Shown here piece after piece: positions 25,566 through 35,339 of a stretch of 64,000 nucleotides of DNA (position 1 is the first letter of the stretch; each line of letters opens with the position of its first letter). Origin of the DNA: Dryocola boscaweniae (lineage in GTDB: Bacteria; Pseudomonadota; Gammaproteobacteria; Enterobacterales; Enterobacteriaceae); the NCBI RefSeq assembly GCF_025215095.1, contig NZ_JALHAP010000082.1, positions 496,001 to 560,000 on the forward strand, in the 5' to 3' direction. A model generated the notes under the pieces. That model made no database searches. It saw nothing but the letters and a program-made list of their open reading frames with translations, and had not been told where the DNA came from. A program made the translations under genes and the position numbers.

Positions 25566-27770
25566 ATGCCGACAATGTTCCAGATGGTTCGTCTGGACGC
25601 TCGCCCTTCTCACCTGATGAAAATTGCTCTGATGAAAATGACTCAACACGGAAAGTCCACTCTCCCTCTCTTGCTGATCCCGGCCCTGACGCCCTGGGCT
25701 GCGCCTGTCCTTGCTGCTGATGCGCCGAAAGATAATGAACAAACGATGGTCGTTACGGCAAGCCCCGGCGGCATATCCGAGCTGGATACGCCGGCTGCCG
25801 TCAGCGTCGTCGCTGGCGATGACATGCGCCAGGCCGCGCCGCGCGTTAATCTTTCAGAGAGCCTGAGCAGCGTGCCGGGTTTGCAGGTACAAAACCGCCA
25901 GAACTATGCGCAGGATTTGCAGCTTTCGGTACGTGGATTTGGGTCGCGCTCCACCTATGGCGTGCGCGGAGTGAGAATGTATGTGGATGGTATTCCGGCC
26001 ACCATGCCGGACGGCCAGGGACAAACGTCCAACATCGATATCAACAGCGTTGAGAGCATCGAAGTGCTGCGCGGTCCGTTTTCGGCGTTATACGGCAACG
26101 CCTCCGGCGGCGTGGTAAACGTCAATACCACAACCGGCACCCAGCCGCCGACCCTTGAGGCAAGCACGTATTACGGCAGTTTCGGTAGCTGGCGCAACAG
26201 CGTCAAAGCCACGGGGTCTACCGGCGACGGCACTCAGGCAGGCGACGTGGATTATTCCGTTTCCGCCTCACGCTTTACCACGCACGGCTATCGCGACCAC
26301 AGCAGCGCACAGAAAAATCTAGGCAATGCCAAACTTGGCGTGCGTCTCGACGAAGCCAGCAAGCTGACCTTTCTGTTCAACAGCGTGGATATTGACGCAA
26401 ACGATCCGGGCGGTTTGACCGAACAGGAGTGGCATGACAACCCGACCCAGTCGCCGCGCGCTAACCAGTACGACACGCGCAAAACCACTAAACAAACCCA
26501 GGCTGGCCTGCATTATGAACGCCAGCTCACGGCAAACGATGACCTGAGCGTGATGGTTTATGCTGGCGAGCGTGAAACCACACAATACCAGTCGATTCCC
26601 GTTGCGCCGCAGCTTAACCCAACCCATCCGGGCGGCGTGATCCAGCTTTCACGTCACTATCAGGGCATAGATTCCCGCTGGACGCACCGCGGCAATTTGC
26701 TTTCTGTGCCGGTCAGTTTCACGACGGGTCTTGATTACGAAACCATGTCCGAGAAGCGCAAAGGCTACGAGAACTTCGTGGTTGAAAACGGCGCCACCGT
26801 GCTGGGCGAAAAAGGCGACATGCGGCGTAATGAACGCAACTTAATGTGGAACGTAGATCCCTATCTGCAAACCGCGTGGCAGTTTACCGACAAACTGAGC
26901 CTTGATGCCGGGGTGCGCTTTAGCTCGGTTTATTTCGACTCTAACGATTACTACATCACCGGCGCCAACGGCGACGACAGCGGCGAAGCGAGCTACCACA
27001 AATGGCTGCCGGCCGCCTCGTTGAAGTACGCGGTAACCGACGCGTGGAATGTCTACGCCTCGGCGGGGCGCGGATTTGAAACGCCAACCATCAACGAATT
27101 GTCCTATCGCGATAACGGCCTGTCCGGGCTGAACTTTGGCCTGAAGCCGTCCACCAGCGACACCGTAGAAGTCGGCAGCAAAACCCGCATTGGCAACGGT
27201 TTGTTCACCGCGGCGGTATTCCAGACCGATACCGATGACGAGATCGTTACCGATCAAAGCAGTGGCGGACGCACAACCTATAAAAACGCCGGTGAAACCC
27301 GTCGCCGTGGCGTTGAACTTTCGCTCGATCAGCAGTTTGCTTACGACTGGCGCGTGAAGATGGCGTGGACTTATCTGGACGCCACCTACCGCACCAACGT
27401 CTGCGGCGACGACAACTGCAAAGGCAACCGCATGCCGGGCATCGCTCGCAATATGGGCTATGCCGCGCTGGAATACGCGCCGGAGGAAGGTTTCTATGCG
27501 GGAGCGGACGTTCGCTATATGAGCGATATTCAGGCCGATGACGAAAACGACGCCAAAGCGCCGACCTACACCGTCGCCTCGCTGAACAGCGGCTATAAAT
27601 TCCGTATTCAGCAAAGCTGGCGGCTGGACGTATGGGGACGCGTGGATAACCTGTTCGACCGGGATTATGTCGGCTCGGTCATCGTTAATGAAGGCAACGG
27701 CCGCTACTTCGAACCGGCGCCGGGCCGCAATTACGGCGTGGGCGTGAATCTGAGCTATACGTTCCAGTAA
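25566..27770 (+). CDS. pqqU: TonB-dependent outer-membrane receptor YncD/PqqU
   Basis: Up to 734 residues. A TonB box EQTMVVTAS lies near the mature N-terminus, then comes the plug domain (SELDTPAAVSVV...VPGLQVQNRQ...SVRGFGSRSTYGVRG...VEVLRGPFSALYGNASGGVVNV), then a 22-strand barrel ending in SYTFQ with a terminal aromatic. It matches E. coli YncD over the whole length; that protein has been reported to take up pyrroloquinoline quinone, hence PqqU. The start is uncertain: ATGs at 25566, 25617 and 25632 are in frame, and the last two give the better signal peptide. None has a strong ribosome site. Confidence 0.93.
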   Translation: MPTMFQMVRLDARPSHLMKIALMKMTQHGKSTLPLLLIPALTPWAAPVLAADAPKDNEQTMVVTASPGGISELDTPAAVSVVAGDDMRQAAPRVNLSESLSSVPGLQVQNRQNYAQDLQLSVRGFGSRSTYGVRGVRMYVDGIPATMPDGQGQTSNIDINSVESIEVLRGPFSALYGNASGGVVNVNTTTGTQPPTLEASTYYGSFGSWRNSVKATGSTGDGTQAGDVDYSVSASRFTTHGYRDHSSAQKNLGNAKLGVRLDEASKLTFLFNSVDIDANDPGGLTEQEWHDNPTQSPRANQYDTRKTTKQTQAGLHYERQLTANDDLSVMVYAGERETTQYQSIPVAPQLNPTHPGGVIQLSRHYQGIDSRWTHRGNLLSVPVSFTTGLDYETMSEKRKGYENFVVENGATVLGEKGDMRRNERNLMWNVDPYLQTAWQFTDKLSLDAGVRFSSVYFDSNDYYITGANGDDSGEASYHKWLPAASLKYAVTDAWNVYASAGRGFETPTINELSYRDNGLSGLNFGLKPSTSDTVEVGSKTRIGNGLFTAAVFQTDTDDEIVTDQSSGGRTTYKNAGETRRRGVELSLDQQFAYDWRVKMAWTYLDATYRTNVCGDDNCKGNRMPGIARNMGYAALEYAPEEGFYAGADVRYMSDIQADDENDAKAPTYTVASLNSGYKFRIQQSWRLDVWGRVDNLFDRDYVGSVIVNEGNGRYFEPAPGRNYGVGVNLSYTFQ

Positions 27771-27786
27771 CGATAGCCGTTGTGGC

Positions 27787-27859
27787 GGTGGATGGCGCGC
27801 ATACGCTTATCCACCCTACAATGCCCATAGCCAGGTCGGGTAAGCGCTGCGCCACCCGA
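27787..27859. repeat. REP-like palindrome pair (BIME), copy A
   Basis: Two inverted elements follow the pqqU stop: GGTGGATGGCGC...GCTTATCCACCC, then GTCGGGTAAGCGC...GCCACCCGA. The same units recur at 36201 and 57683. They lie between coding regions, as REP elements usually do. Confidence 0.75.
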
Positions 27860-27864
27860 AAAAG

Positions 27865-28254
27865 CTACCCCGATGCGCCCGTCATTTGCACAGTCAGCCA
27901 CCGGTAAATCACCGCCACCACATACTGCTGTTGTTCGGCTGACAGCGCCGTTCCCGCCGGAATATTGTGCCATTTGGCAAGGCAGCCACGGCAGCAGGTG
28001 GCGGTGGCATGCTGGGCGATAAACACCGGATGACCGCGCATCGGCGTTTGCTTGCCGTCGTTATTCGGCTCGGCGGGCGCAAGACGCTTTGCGATAAAAT
28101 CTTCGGCGTGGCGGGTGATGGTTTCCGGGCCTTTATCAATGCAATACTGGCGCTCTTTCGGACCAAGGCGGAAACGCATACGAAACGAGGAGCGCGCCAG
28201 GCGCTGGAAAACGGGGTCAAGACTGGTCACTGCATCACTTCTGGCTGGTTTCAT
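27865..28254 (-). CDS. DUF4186 family protein
   Basis: About 129 residues. The conserved core includes LARSSFRMRFRLGPKERQY, FIAKRLAPAEP, GKQTPMRGHPVFIAQHATATCCRGCLAKWH and the C-terminal helix EQQQYVVAVIYRWL. The His/Cys cluster (H-x-V-F-I-A-Q-H-x5-C-C-x2-C) suggests metal binding, but the function is unknown. I chose the ATG at 28254 because the family begins near there; a GTG three codons upstream is also possible. It lies 116 bases downstream of umuC on the same strand, so it could be carried on the SOS-induced transcript. Confidence 0.75.
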   Translation of the reverse strand: MKPARSDAVTSLDPVFQRLARSSFRMRFRLGPKERQYCIDKGPETITRHAEDFIAKRLAPAEPNNDGKQTPMRGHPVFIAQHATATCCRGCLAKWHNIPAGTALSAEQQQYVVAVIYRWLTVQMTGASG

Positions 28255-28370
28255 AGAAGGCACATTCTTCCTCTTTTTCTGTCCGCCAGGTAAGCAGACC
28301 TGCAAGCGTAAATAACGTTCACCTGAACCTTTTCTTTTGCACAACAAGATCTGTCGATCGCCAAATAAAA

Positions 28371-29633
28371 TTATTTAACGACGGGCAGGTCTGAATAACG
28401 CGTTGTATACCCGGGCGAGAGCATTTCGCGCTTCATCGCCCAGCTTTGTTGAATCCCCTGCCCGGCAAACCACACCGTGCCTCTGCCCGACTGATTAAGC
28501 TTATCAATCACCTGCATCAGTTCATTGCTGTTCGCCCGGGGCTGGTACTCGTCAAAAAGATTAAGCTGCGCCACCCCCAGACTGTAGAAGTCGCTTAGCA
28601 TCACTCCTGCTTTCATATAGCGATGGCCGTCTTTCCAGATGCGATCGAGAGCGTTCGTGGCAACACGAATAATATCCCGGGTATCGTTGGAAGGAACAGC
28701 CAGACGTCCGCTGGCCTGAGGGTCGTAAAAGACTTCATTTGCGGCGTGCGAACTGGTACGCATAAACACGCTAATAACGCAGCAGAACTGTTTCTCTTTC
28801 CTGAGTTTCTCAGCGGCTCGTTCCGCATAGGCGCAAACCGCCTGATGCATCTCTTCATACGTGGAGATGCGGTGCCCAAATGAACGGCTGCATAAGATAT
28901 GTTGTTTGGTCGGCGCAAATTCTTCCGGCTCCAGACAGGCTTCACCGCGTAGTTCACGAACCGTGCGTTCGAGCACCACGCTAAAGTGTTTACGGATAAT
29001 CCAGGTTGGGCTTTCAGCCAGTTGCAGCGCATTTCCAATGCCCAGCATTTCGAGTTTTTTACTGATGCGTCGCCCAACTCCCCAGACTTCATGCACCGGC
29101 ACCAGGGGCAATAGTTTTCTCCGGCGTTCGCTGTCGGATAAATCCACCACGCCACCGGTTTTACGCCACCTTTTCGCCGCATAGTTGGCAACTTTCGCAA
29201 GGGTTTTGGTTGGCGCAATACCCACCCCGACGGTCAGGCCCGTGTGCTTCAACACCCGGTTACGTATCTGATGACCAAACGTCTCAAGCGAAAGGCAGCG
29301 GCTTACGCCAGACACATTAAGAAAAGCCTCGTCGATGGAGTAGACCTCTACTGCGGGAGCTATCTCAGCCAACGTCATCATTACCCGATGGCTGAGATCG
29401 GCATACAAAGCGTAATTTGAGCTGAAAACAGCGACCTGCTGGCGCTGCAACTCGGCCTTAATTTTGAAGTAAGGCGCGCCCATTTTTATCCCTAAGGCCT
29501 TCGCTTCGGCCGAGCGCGAAATAATGCACCCATCGTTGTTCGAAACCACCACCACGGGCTTGCCCTGCAAATCCGGCCGAAAGACGGTTTCGCAGGAGGT
29601 GTAGAAGCTGTTGACATCAACCAGCGCGAACAT
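28371..29633 (-). CDS. umuC: DNA polymerase V catalytic subunit UmuC
   Basis: A 420-residue Y-family polymerase (E. coli 422). Metal-binding carboxylates are Asp6 in ALVDVNSFY and Asp101-Glu102 in YSIDEAFL. Finger/palm, thumb and little-finger regions are complete. The beta-clamp motif QLNLF lies in the C-terminal part. With two processed UmuD subunits it forms Pol V, which copies damaged DNA. Its start overlaps the end of umuD by 17 bases, so the two are co-translated under the LexA box upstream of umuD. Confidence 0.96.
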   Translation of the reverse strand: MFALVDVNSFYTSCETVFRPDLQGKPVVVVSNNDGCIISRSAEAKALGIKMGAPYFKIKAELQRQQVAVFSSNYALYADLSHRVMMTLAEIAPAVEVYSIDEAFLNVSGVSRCLSLETFGHQIRNRVLKHTGLTVGVGIAPTKTLAKVANYAAKRWRKTGGVVDLSDSERRRKLLPLVPVHEVWGVGRRISKKLEMLGIGNALQLAESPTWIIRKHFSVVLERTVRELRGEACLEPEEFAPTKQHILCSRSFGHRISTYEEMHQAVCAYAERAAEKLRKEKQFCCVISVFMRTSSHAANEVFYDPQASGRLAVPSNDTRDIIRVATNALDRIWKDGHRYMKAGVMLSDFYSLGVAQLNLFDEYQPRANSNELMQVIDKLNQSGRGTVWFAGQGIQQSWAMKREMLSPGYTTRYSDLPVVK

Positions 29634-30051
29634 GTCTGTTCGATTTTAATGTGAACGTCACTACGCCGAAGATTTCCAGCTCTTCTTCCGACCGGAAAAC
29701 TATCGGGGAATAATTGGCATTATGCGGCACCAGCCGCAGGCAGGGACGGGTATGCAACTCTTTAACGGTAAATTCCCCGGCGACTGCCGCAATAACGATG
29801 TCGCCATGTACTGCGGACAGTGAGCGATCCACCACCAGCAGGTCGCCATCGCTGATACCCGCGCCGGTCATTGAATCGCCGCTGACTCTGACAAAGTAGG
29901 TCGCGCTCGGGTGTTTTACGACCAGTTTATTCAGATCAAGTTTGTCCTCGACATAGTCCTGAGCCGGGCTGGGAAAGCCGCAGGAGACTCGTTCCAGGAA
30001 AAGAGGCAGTTCAATAAGCTTGCCGGGATTAACCGAAAAAATACTGTTCAT
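29617..30051 (-). CDS. umuD: UmuD, Pol V accessory protein and SOS autoprotease
   Basis: A 144-residue S24-type protein. The self-cleavage site is Cys24-Gly25; the catalytic Ser60 lies in SGDSMTG and Lys97 in TVKELH, exactly at the E. coli positions. RecA filaments stimulate cleavage to UmuD', which joins UmuC to form Pol V. The gene starts 19 bases after a consensus LexA box, so strong SOS control is expected. It is first in the umuDC operon. Confidence 0.96.
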   Translation of the reverse strand: MNSIFSVNPGKLIELPLFLERVSCGFPSPAQDYVEDKLDLNKLVVKHPSATYFVRVSGDSMTGAGISDGDLLVVDRSLSAVHGDIVIAAVAGEFTVKELHTRPCLRLVPHNANYSPIVFRSEEELEIFGVVTFTLKSNRHVRAG

Positions 30052-30070
30052 AATGGCTCGATCAATATCA

Positions 30071-30090
30071 TACTGTATATAAATACAGTA
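30071..30090 (-). promoter_or_regulatory. LexA box of umuDC
   Basis: TACTGTATATAAATACAGTA contains CTGT-N8-ACAG and differs at only one position from the E. coli umuDC operator as I know it. It is a high-affinity type of SOS box. Confidence 0.92.
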
Positions 30091-30443
30091 TTACGTATTT
30101 ACCGAATGAATCAAGCGACTTGTGGCGAGACTGAGTAAACCCTTTGTAGCCGCACAAAAATTAGCCGGTCAATTTTTTGCTTCCGTATAAAATTTGTCAC
30201 GCTTAGCCAGCAACGCTCCTGAATCCCATAAATATTCTGTTAAAACAAAGCATTAACCCTCAAGAGATCACATTCCTCTTCTTCATTGATGAATGCTGCT
30301 CATAGCACTATTCAGCCCCCGCAATAACCGCAGCGCCTGGGCCGACTATTATTAAATGTTCGTTATAAAAATTTATGCAGCGCAGTTGCGGAACATCTGT
30401 CCGCTTTTTCCTGGTTCAACTTTTCGAATACTGGAGGCCTGGT
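30091..30443. other. intergenic region between umuD and paoA
   Basis: About 350 bases with no supported gene. An A/T-rich inverted pair, AAAAATT...AATTTTT, lies at 30156-30177. The leader of paoA occupies the right end, with ribosome site GGAGG eight bases before the ATG at 30444. Short frames here have no recognisable motifs. Confidence 0.6.
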
Positions 30444-31172
30444 ATGAGCAACCAAGGCAATGAAGCTAATAAAAAGCGCCTGCCTGATGCAGGCGGCATC
30501 AGGAGCAGTCATCACAACGCAAAAGATACGGAACAGAATCACTTCAGCCTGACGAGGCGGGATCTTGTGAAAGCCGGTGCGGCATCGGCGGCCATGGCGG
30601 CAATGTCTCCCTCCCCGGCGTTTAGCGCCGGCGAACCTCCTGTTACGCCGCCGCCTGAAATGTCTCTTCTGACGTTGAAGGTAAACGGCGAGGTTCGGCA
30701 ACTGGAAGTGGATACGCGTACTACGCTGCTGGATGCGCTACGCGAAAACCTGCACCTCACCGGGACCAAAAAAGGGTGCGACCACGGTCAGTGCGGCGCA
30801 TGTACCGTCATCGTGGACGGCCGCCGGATCAATTCGTGCCTGACGCTTGCCGTCATGCATCAGGATGCGGAAGTCACTACCATCGAAGGGCTAGGTACGC
30901 CGGAGAATCTGCATCCTATGCAGGCCGCGTTTGTTAAACATGACGGTTATCAGTGTGGCTACTGCACGCCGGGGCAAATCTGCTCGTCCGTGGCCGTTCT
31001 GAAAGAAATCGAAATGGGTATTCCGAGTCATGTCACCCTCGATCTGGTCTCCCCTCCACAGGCCACGGCGGATGAAATACGTGAGCGAATGAGCGGCAAC
31101 ATCTGCCGCTGCGGCGCTTACTCCAACATCCTTGCTGCGATTGAAGACGTCGCCGGGGGGCAGAAATCATGA
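30444..31172 (+). CDS. paoA: aldehyde oxidoreductase 2Fe-2S subunit PaoA
   Basis: A 242-residue iron-sulfur subunit of the xanthine-oxidase family. A twin-arginine signal (LTRRDLVKAGAASAAMAAM) lies at about residues 37-55, so the complex is exported folded to the periplasm. The N-terminal 2Fe-2S site is CDHGQCGAC with a later Cys, and the second site is CGYC...CRCG. I chose the ATG at 30444 because it has a GGAGG site and the MSNQG start of E. coli PaoA. It passes electrons from molybdenum to FAD in PaoABC, which oxidises aromatic aldehydes. The stop overlaps the paoB start by four bases. Confidence 0.95.
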   Translation: MSNQGNEANKKRLPDAGGIRSSHHNAKDTEQNHFSLTRRDLVKAGAASAAMAAMSPSPAFSAGEPPVTPPPEMSLLTLKVNGEVRQLEVDTRTTLLDALRENLHLTGTKKGCDHGQCGACTVIVDGRRINSCLTLAVMHQDAEVTTIEGLGTPENLHPMQAAFVKHDGYQCGYCTPGQICSSVAVLKEIEMGIPSHVTLDLVSPPQATADEIRERMSGNICRCGAYSNILAAIEDVAGGQKS

Positions 31173-32119
31173 AGGCATTTACCTATGAACGTGTCAAAAC
31201 GCCTGCCGAGGCGGCCGCAAGCGCCCGTCATAAGCCCGGCGCAAAATTTATTGCGGGCGGCACCAACCTTCTCGATTTAATGAAGCTTGAAATAGAGACC
31301 CCCTCCCACCTGATTGACGTTAACGGCCTGGCGCTGGATAAAATTGAACCGACCGACGACGGAGGGTTGCGGATCGGCGCGCTGGTGCGTAACACCGATC
31401 TGGCTGCGGACCCGCGGGTTCGTCGCGACTATGCCGTGCTTTCGCGGGCGCTGCTTGCTGGCGCATCTGGCCAGTTGCGCAACCAGGCGACCACCGCCGG
31501 TAACCTGCTCCAGCGCACGCGCTGTCCCTACTTTTACGATACCAATCAGCCCTGCAATAAACGGCTTCCCGGCAGCGGCTGCGCGGCCCTGGAAGGCTTC
31601 AGTCGGCAACATGCGGTGGTTGGAGCCAGTAAAGCCTGTATCGCCACCCATCCCAGCGATATGGCCGTCGCCATGCGCCTGCTCGATGCCGTTGTGGAGA
31701 CGGTGAACCCGGACGGGAAAGTGCGAAAAATTCCTGTCGCCGATTTTTACCGCGCGCCGGGCAATACGCCTCATCTGGAGAACGCGCTGTCCACAGGTGA
31801 ACTGATCACCGCAGTCACGCTGCCGCCTCCCCTCGGCGGAACGCATATCTATCGCAAAGTACGCGATCGCGCTTCATATGCCTTTGCCCTGGTTTCGGTC
31901 GCCGCCGTCGTGCAACCCGACGGCAGTGGTCGCGTGGCGCTGGGTGGCGTTGCGCACAAACCATGGCGGCTTGAGGAAGCCGATGCGGAAGTTGTCCACG
32001 GGGCCAAAGGGGTCTACGAGCGGCTATTCGCAAGCGCAAAACCGACGCCTGAAAATGAGTTCAAGCTAATCCTGGCGAAGCGCACGCTCGCCTCGGTACT
32101 GACGGAAGCGAAGGGGTAA
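31169..32119 (+). CDS. paoB: aldehyde oxidoreductase FAD subunit PaoB
   Basis: A 316-residue FAD-binding subunit of the CO-dehydrogenase/xanthine-dehydrogenase medium-chain type. AKFIAGGTNLLDLMK and QLRNQATTAGNLLQRTRC form the FAD site. A Cys-rich insertion (CPYFYDTNQPCNKRLPGSGC) matches the extra 4Fe-4S site described for E. coli PaoB. It has no signal of its own and must be carried out by PaoA. It overlaps paoA and is four bases from paoC. Confidence 0.95.
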   Translation: MKAFTYERVKTPAEAAASARHKPGAKFIAGGTNLLDLMKLEIETPSHLIDVNGLALDKIEPTDDGGLRIGALVRNTDLAADPRVRRDYAVLSRALLAGASGQLRNQATTAGNLLQRTRCPYFYDTNQPCNKRLPGSGCAALEGFSRQHAVVGASKACIATHPSDMAVAMRLLDAVVETVNPDGKVRKIPVADFYRAPGNTPHLENALSTGELITAVTLPPPLGGTHIYRKVRDRASYAFALVSVAAVVQPDGSGRVALGGVAHKPWRLEEADAEVVHGAKGVYERLFASAKPTPENEFKLILAKRTLASVLTEAKG

Positions 32120-32123
32120 AGCC

Positions 32124-34322
32124 ATGAAATTTGATAATCCGGCAAAAGACAATCCGATCGATCGGTTAAAAGTCATTGGCCAGCCTCACGATCGTATTGA
32201 CGGCCCGCTAAAGACCACGGGAACCGCCCGCTATGCCTATGAGTGGCATGATGAGATGCCCAACGCGGCTTACGGCTACGTACTCGGCTCGGCAATTGCC
32301 AAAGGACAAATCAGCTCCATTGACCTGCAGGCGGCCCGCAACGCGCCTGGCGTGCTGACAATCGTTACCGCCGACAACGCCGGACGTCTCGGTAAAGGGG
32401 AAAGGAACGCCGCAGCGCTGCTGGCCGGTCCCGATATTGCGCATTACCATCAGGCTATCGCCGTCGTGGTTGCAGAAACTTTCGAGCAGGCTCGCGCGGC
32501 GGCAGAACTGATTGAGGTGCAGTATCACCGCGAACAGGGCGCTTACAATCTTGCCGCCGAAAAACCGTCCATCACCACGCCGCCTGAAAGCGAGCCGGAC
32601 AAAACAACGGGCGATTTCGCCAGCGCCTTCTCAGCGTCGGCTGTGCAGCTTGACGCCACCTATACCACCCCCGATCAGAGCCACATGGCTATGGAGCCGC
32701 ACGCCTCGATGGCCGCCTGGGACGGCGGTAAGCTTACCGTCTGGACCTCTAACCAGATGGTTGACTGGTGCCGGACCGATCTTGCAACAACGCTGAAGCT
32801 GCCTGCGGAAAATATACGCGTCATTTCGCCTTATATCGGCGGCGGCTTTGGCGGAAAATTATTCCTGCGCAGCGACGTGCTGCTGGCCGCGCTGGGCGCC
32901 CGTGCGGCTAAACGGCCGGTGAAAATAGCGCTACAAAGGCCGTTTATTCCCAACAATACGACCCACCGTCCGGCAACTATCCAGCATATTCGTATCGGCA
33001 CGGATAAAGACGGGCGAATAGGCGCTATCGCGCATGAAAGCTGGTCAGGCAATCTGCCTGATGGTCAGCCGGAGACAGCGGTGCAGCAAACCCAACTGCT
33101 CTATGCCGGCGCTAACCGCTTTACCGGGCTGCGGCTGGCGAAAATCGATCTGCCGGAAGGCAACGCCATGCGTGCGCCTGGTGAAGCGCCCGGCATGATG
33201 GCGCTGGAAATCGCCATCGACGAGATCGCAGAAAAAGCCGGGGTCGACCCGGTAGAGTTCCGCATTCTCAACGATACCCAGGTCGATCCCGCAAACCCCG
33301 AGCGTTTTTTCTCACGGCGTCAGCTAATTGAATGTCTGCGCACGGGGGCAAAACAGTTTGGCTGGCGCCGCCGTAATGCCGAACCCGCGCAGGTGCGGGA
33401 CGGCCGCTGGCTGGTTGGTACAGGGGTTGCGGCCGGTTTTCGTAACAATCTGGTGATGAAGTCCGGCGCTCGCGTTCACCTTGATAGCCAGGGCAAGGTG
33501 ACGGTTGAAACCGATATGACGGATATCGGCACGGGCAGCTACACAATCATCGCCCAGACTGCGGCAGAAATGCTGGGCGTGCCTCTGGAAAAAGTGGTGG
33601 TGCGACTCGGTGATTCCAGCTTCCCTGTTTCTGCTGGTTCAGGCGGGCAATGGGGAGCCAACAGCTCGACGGCGGGCGTTTACGCAGCCTGCGTTAAGTT
33701 ACGCGAAACGGTAGCCGCAAAGCTCGGTTTTGATCCGGCTACGGCGGAATTTGCCGATGAACAGATCCACGCCGGCGATCGCAGCGCTCAGCTTAAAGAA
33801 GCGGCGGCTGACGGGACGCTAACCGTTGAAGACAGTATCGAATTCGGCGAGTTAGATAAGAAATTCCAGCAGTCCACTTTCGCAGCACACTTTGTTGAAG
33901 TGGGCGTGGATATGGCAACCGGGGAAACACGCGTTCGCCGAATGCTGGCCGTATGCGCCGCGGGCCGGATACTTAATCCGAAAACGGCGCGAAGCCAGGT
34001 TATTGGCGCAATGACCATGGGCGTGGGTGCGGCGCTGATGGAGGAGTTAGCCATTGACCAGCGGCTGGGGTATTTCGTTAACCACGACCTCGCTGCCTAC
34101 GAGGTGCCGGTTCACGCCGATATCCCCGAGCAGGAGGTTATTTTCCTTGAAGATACCGATCCGGTGTCATCGCCGATGAAAGCCAAAGGCGTGGGTGAGC
34201 TGGGCTTGTGCGGCGTAAGCGCGGCTATCGCAAATGCCGTTTATAACGCGACCGGCGTGCGGGTTCGGGATTATCCCATCACGCTCGATAAGCTGCTGAA
34301 AGGATTGCCGGAGGTCATTTGA
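32124..34322 (+). CDS. paoC: aldehyde oxidoreductase molybdenum subunit PaoC
   Basis: A 732-residue molybdenum-cofactor-binding subunit, the same length as in E. coli. Cofactor-binding segments include IGGGFGGKLFLRSDV, MRAPGEAPGMMALE and AGSGGQWGANSS. The catalytic Glu is in KGVGELGLCG near the C-terminus. It binds molybdopterin cytosine dinucleotide and oxidises aldehydes to acids in the periplasm. It is the third gene of paoABCD. Confidence 0.96.
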   Translation: MKFDNPAKDNPIDRLKVIGQPHDRIDGPLKTTGTARYAYEWHDEMPNAAYGYVLGSAIAKGQISSIDLQAARNAPGVLTIVTADNAGRLGKGERNAAALLAGPDIAHYHQAIAVVVAETFEQARAAAELIEVQYHREQGAYNLAAEKPSITTPPESEPDKTTGDFASAFSASAVQLDATYTTPDQSHMAMEPHASMAAWDGGKLTVWTSNQMVDWCRTDLATTLKLPAENIRVISPYIGGGFGGKLFLRSDVLLAALGARAAKRPVKIALQRPFIPNNTTHRPATIQHIRIGTDKDGRIGAIAHESWSGNLPDGQPETAVQQTQLLYAGANRFTGLRLAKIDLPEGNAMRAPGEAPGMMALEIAIDEIAEKAGVDPVEFRILNDTQVDPANPERFFSRRQLIECLRTGAKQFGWRRRNAEPAQVRDGRWLVGTGVAAGFRNNLVMKSGARVHLDSQGKVTVETDMTDIGTGSYTIIAQTAAEMLGVPLEKVVVRLGDSSFPVSAGSGGQWGANSSTAGVYAACVKLRETVAAKLGFDPATAEFADEQIHAGDRSAQLKEAAADGTLTVEDSIEFGELDKKFQQSTFAAHFVEVGVDMATGETRVRRMLAVCAAGRILNPKTARSQVIGAMTMGVGAALMEELAIDQRLGYFVNHDLAAYEVPVHADIPEQEVIFLEDTDPVSSPMKAKGVGELGLCGVSAAIANAVYNATGVRVRDYPITLDKLLKGLPEVI

Positions 34323-34379
34323 GAATCGGCAGACGTGTGAGAACAAACCGTGCCACAGCTTATTGAGGACAGATAAAAC

Positions 34380-35339
34380 ATGCTGCAACAATCTCACCTT
34401 ATCGAACAGACAGATGACGACTGGCGCACGCCGGAACAGGCGTTGTTGACCGATAACAGCATTGAGATTCTGCGTTTTGCGGCTGATGCTGTTACCACCG
34501 GCTTAGCCGTTGCTCTGGTGACGCTGGTTGATATCCGCGGCGGCGGCGCGCGTGCGCTGGGGGCGCAAATGGCCGTCCGGGAAGATGGCCTGTATTGCGG
34601 CTTCGTATCAGGCGGCTGTGTTGAAGCCGCTGCCGCTTACGAAGCCATGGAAGTGATTAATTCAGGAAACGATCGCCGGATTGTTTACGGCAAGGGATCG
34701 CCCTGGTTTGATATCGTGCTGCCCTGCGGGGGCAGCATCATGCTCAGTATTCATAAACTACGCTCCGCCCGGCCGCTGCTGGCGGTGCTGGCCGCTCTGG
34801 AGAGGCGCAGGCCCGCGGGCCTGCGCTATAACCCGCAGTTACAAACCCTGCAATGTATTGTCCCTGACGGGAAAACAGGCTGGAGCGGTGAATGTTTCGA
34901 CGTCTGTTACCGTCCCTGCACGCGAGTGGTTATTTACGGTCGTTCCGTCGAAGCAGAGGTTACCGCCAAACTGGCTCAGGCCGTCGGCTATGACGTTTGC
35001 ACCAGTAACAGCACGGCGCTGCGAACGGCATCTGCGTTTATTGATTCAGACACGGCGGTGATCCTGCTCTACCACGACCTCAACCGGGAGCTGCCCTTCC
35101 TGCAGGCCGCTCTGGGCGCGACGCCTTTTTACATCGGCGCGCTGGGCAGCAGACAAACCCACCTTGAGCGCGTGCAGAAGCTGGCCGACCTTGGCTGGCA
35201 TGGCCGCGACATAGAGCGAATCAAAGCGCCGATCGGGATATTCCCTAAAGCACGCGATGCGCACTCGCTGGCGCTTTCCGTTCTGGCTGATGTGGCAGCG
35301 GCGCGCCTGAGCAGCATCGACAAAGAGAAAATCAGCTAA
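34380..35339 (+). CDS. paoD: XdhC-family molybdenum cofactor chaperone PaoD
   Basis: A 319-residue XdhC/CoxI-type protein. The N-terminal domain has LVTLVDIRGGGARALGAQMAV and FVSGGCVEAA; the C-terminal Rossmann-like domain has YIGALGSRQTHLERVQKL. PaoD binds molybdopterin cytosine dinucleotide and inserts it, sulfurated, into PaoC before Tat export. It stays in the cytoplasm. The stop overlaps the following ATG (TAATG), which links it to the MocA-like gene. Confidence 0.93.
   Translation: MLQQSHLIEQTDDDWRTPEQALLTDNSIEILRFAADAVTTGLAVALVTLVDIRGGGARALGAQMAVREDGLYCGFVSGGCVEAAAAYEAMEVINSGNDRRIVYGKGSPWFDIVLPCGGSIMLSIHKLRSARPLLAVLAALERRRPAGLRYNPQLQTLQCIVPDGKTGWSGECFDVCYRPCTRVVIYGRSVEAEVTAKLAQAVGYDVCTSNSTALRTASAFIDSDTAVILLYHDLNRELPFLQAALGATPFYIGALGSRQTHLERVQKLADLGWHGRDIERIKAPIGIFPKARDAHSLALSVLADVAAARLSSIDKEKIS

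Noticed and set aside
26841..27614. 257-codon frame antisense to pqqU
   Set aside because: A high-G+C shadow of the receptor gene without any recognisable domain.
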